In this document: piece after piece, positions 5,796 through 6,469 of the stretch
Numbering within the stretch: position 1 is the stretch's first letter
Layout: each line of letters opens with the position of its first letter
Origin: T1SED10-198M sp003554345 [NCBI: Candidatus Sumerlaeota bacterium]
GTDB taxonomy: Bacteria; Sumerlaeota; T1SED10-198M
DNA length: 6,469 bases
NCBI GenBank assembly: GCA_003554345.1
Contig: PWGE01000296.1
Coordinates: 1-6,469 of the forward strand
Reading direction: 5' to 3'
Notes under the pieces: model-generated
The model's input: the letters and a program-made list of their open reading frames with translations, nothing else
What the model was told of the DNA's origin: nothing
The model's database searches: none
Position numbers and translations under genes: made by a program

Positions 5796-6469
5796 TTTCT
5801 CTGAGAAGTTCGAGAGTCCCTTCAAGGTCTTCCAGGTAAGTTAAGTCAATCTCGGGAGTCTTTATTTTTGAAAGAGGAAGAAGATGAGGAGAATCCACCT
5901 CTATATCAGGAGTTACCGGGTATTCTTTATTATTCTGCACAAAATAATTTTGAATTTCAGAACTGAGAAGATAATTGAGAAAATTTTCTGCTTTTTCTCT
6001 GTTATCTGTGACGTCTAAAATGCCTGTTCCTGCTATATTTATCATAGAGCCGGCATCTGCTGTTGTGTGATGATTCCTGACAGGAAAATCTTCCCCCTTT
6101 TCTGCCAGGAAACGAAAAAGGTAATAATGATTAACAAATCCTGCCTCAATTTCACCTCTTCCCACGGCTTCTACAATAGTGGTATTATTTTTGTAAGTAC
6201 GTGGATCATTGTTAAGAATGCCTTCGACCCATTCTCTTGCTTTCTCCTCTCCTTCCAGCACTCTGAAAGCGGATATAAATGCCTGGAAAGACCCGTTGGT
6301 GGGAGCCCATCCCAGTCTCCCTTTCCATTGGGGATCGGTAAAACCCCAGATGGAATTGGGTAGGTCATCCTGTTCTACCATATTGGTATTGAAAGCTATT
6401 ACCCGGGCTCTTCCTGAAATGCCTATCCAGAGATCGTCAGGTGATTGAAAACGTAAATCCACATCTTCT
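5782..6469 (-). CDS. fbpA: Ferric iron ABC transporter, substrate-binding protein, N-terminus cut by window edge
   Basis: Extracytoplasmic solute-binding protein that captures Fe(III) and passes it to FbpB. 228 residues and a stop are present, and the frame stays open to the right edge. The GTG at 6460-6462 is an internal Val codon, not a start, because EDV-DLRFQSPDDLWIGISGRARV continues a typical FbpA core. The usual length is about 330-350 residues, so roughly 110-120 residues including the signal peptide or lipobox lie outside. Key marks are GISGRARVIAFNTN and the NHYYLFRF motif (fragment residues 113-120, NHYY at bases 6121-6132), whose paired tyrosines coordinate ferric iron in FbpA and FutA proteins. 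A sulfate-binding protein would lack this motif. It is the most upstream visible gene of the fbpABC-polyferredoxin operon. The true start and any Fur-type operator cannot be seen. Confidence 0.92.
   Translation of the reverse strand, partial: EDVDLRFQSPDDLWIGISGRARVIAFNTNMVEQDDLPNSIWGFTDPQWKGRLGWAPTNGSFQAFISAFRVLEGEEKAREWVEGILNNDPRTYKNNTTIVEAVGRGEIEAGFVNHYYLFRFLAEKGEDFPVRNHHTTADAGSMINIAGTGILDVTDNREKAENFLNYLLSSEIQNYFVQNNKEYPVTPDIEVDSPHLLPLSKIKTPEIDLTYLEDLEGTLELLRETGAL

Noticed and set aside
6121-6132. AT-rich GTAATAATGATT resembling part of a Fur box
   Set aside because: It is the coding sequence of the conserved NHYY motif inside fbpA and far from any promoter.
3076-6469. Sulfate or thiosulfate ABC importer (Cys-type), tempting because of the nearby sulfur genes
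   Set aside because: The binding protein has the NHYY ferric-iron motif, and the permease is a single fused two-domain chain, unlike the separate CysT and CysW subunits.

Overview
The window is a compact, single-direction stretch of bacterial chromosome. Every gene I can support lies on the minus strand, so transcription runs from right (6469) to left (1). Base composition is AT-rich to moderate. The Sat protein resembles the Bacillus type closely, and the Rrf2 regulator resembles CymR. Together with strong AAGGAGG-type ribosome sites and the use of GTG and TTG starts, this points to a Bacillota (Firmicutes) genome, possibly an anaerobic or facultative one. I cannot name the genus.

Right block (about 3050-6469): a ferric-iron ABC transporter in the order fbpA (binding protein; N-terminus lies beyond the right edge), fbpB (fused two-domain permease) and fbpC (ATPase). 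It is followed 23 bases later by a small membrane polyferredoxin of the NapH/YccM type with two C-terminal 2[4Fe-4S] motifs. Overlaps and gaps are -2, 16 and 23 bases, so these four genes look like one operon. Its promoter is outside the window.

Middle (2169-2314): a 146-base intergenic region. It holds a good sigma-A-type promoter reading left, with two related 19-base elements at a 38-base offset. One covers the -35 and the other the predicted transcription start. They are probable binding sites for the regulator encoded just downstream.

Left block (1-2168): an Rrf2/CymR-like regulator without Fe-S ligand cysteines, then cysH (Fe-S type APS reductase), then sat (ATP sulfurylase; C-terminus beyond the left edge). 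Gaps are 41 and 29 bases. Sat would make APS from sulfate and ATP, and CysH would reduce APS directly to sulfite, so APS kinase should not be needed for this route. The regulator probably controls its own operon in response to sulfur or cysteine status.

As a whole the window places iron acquisition next to assimilatory sulfate reduction, which together supply the two elements of Fe-S clusters. All individual families are known. The points most worth following are the coupling of a membrane polyferredoxin to an Fbp importer, and the tandem operator-like elements. I found no RNA genes, CRISPR arrays, insertion sequences or phage-like genes.
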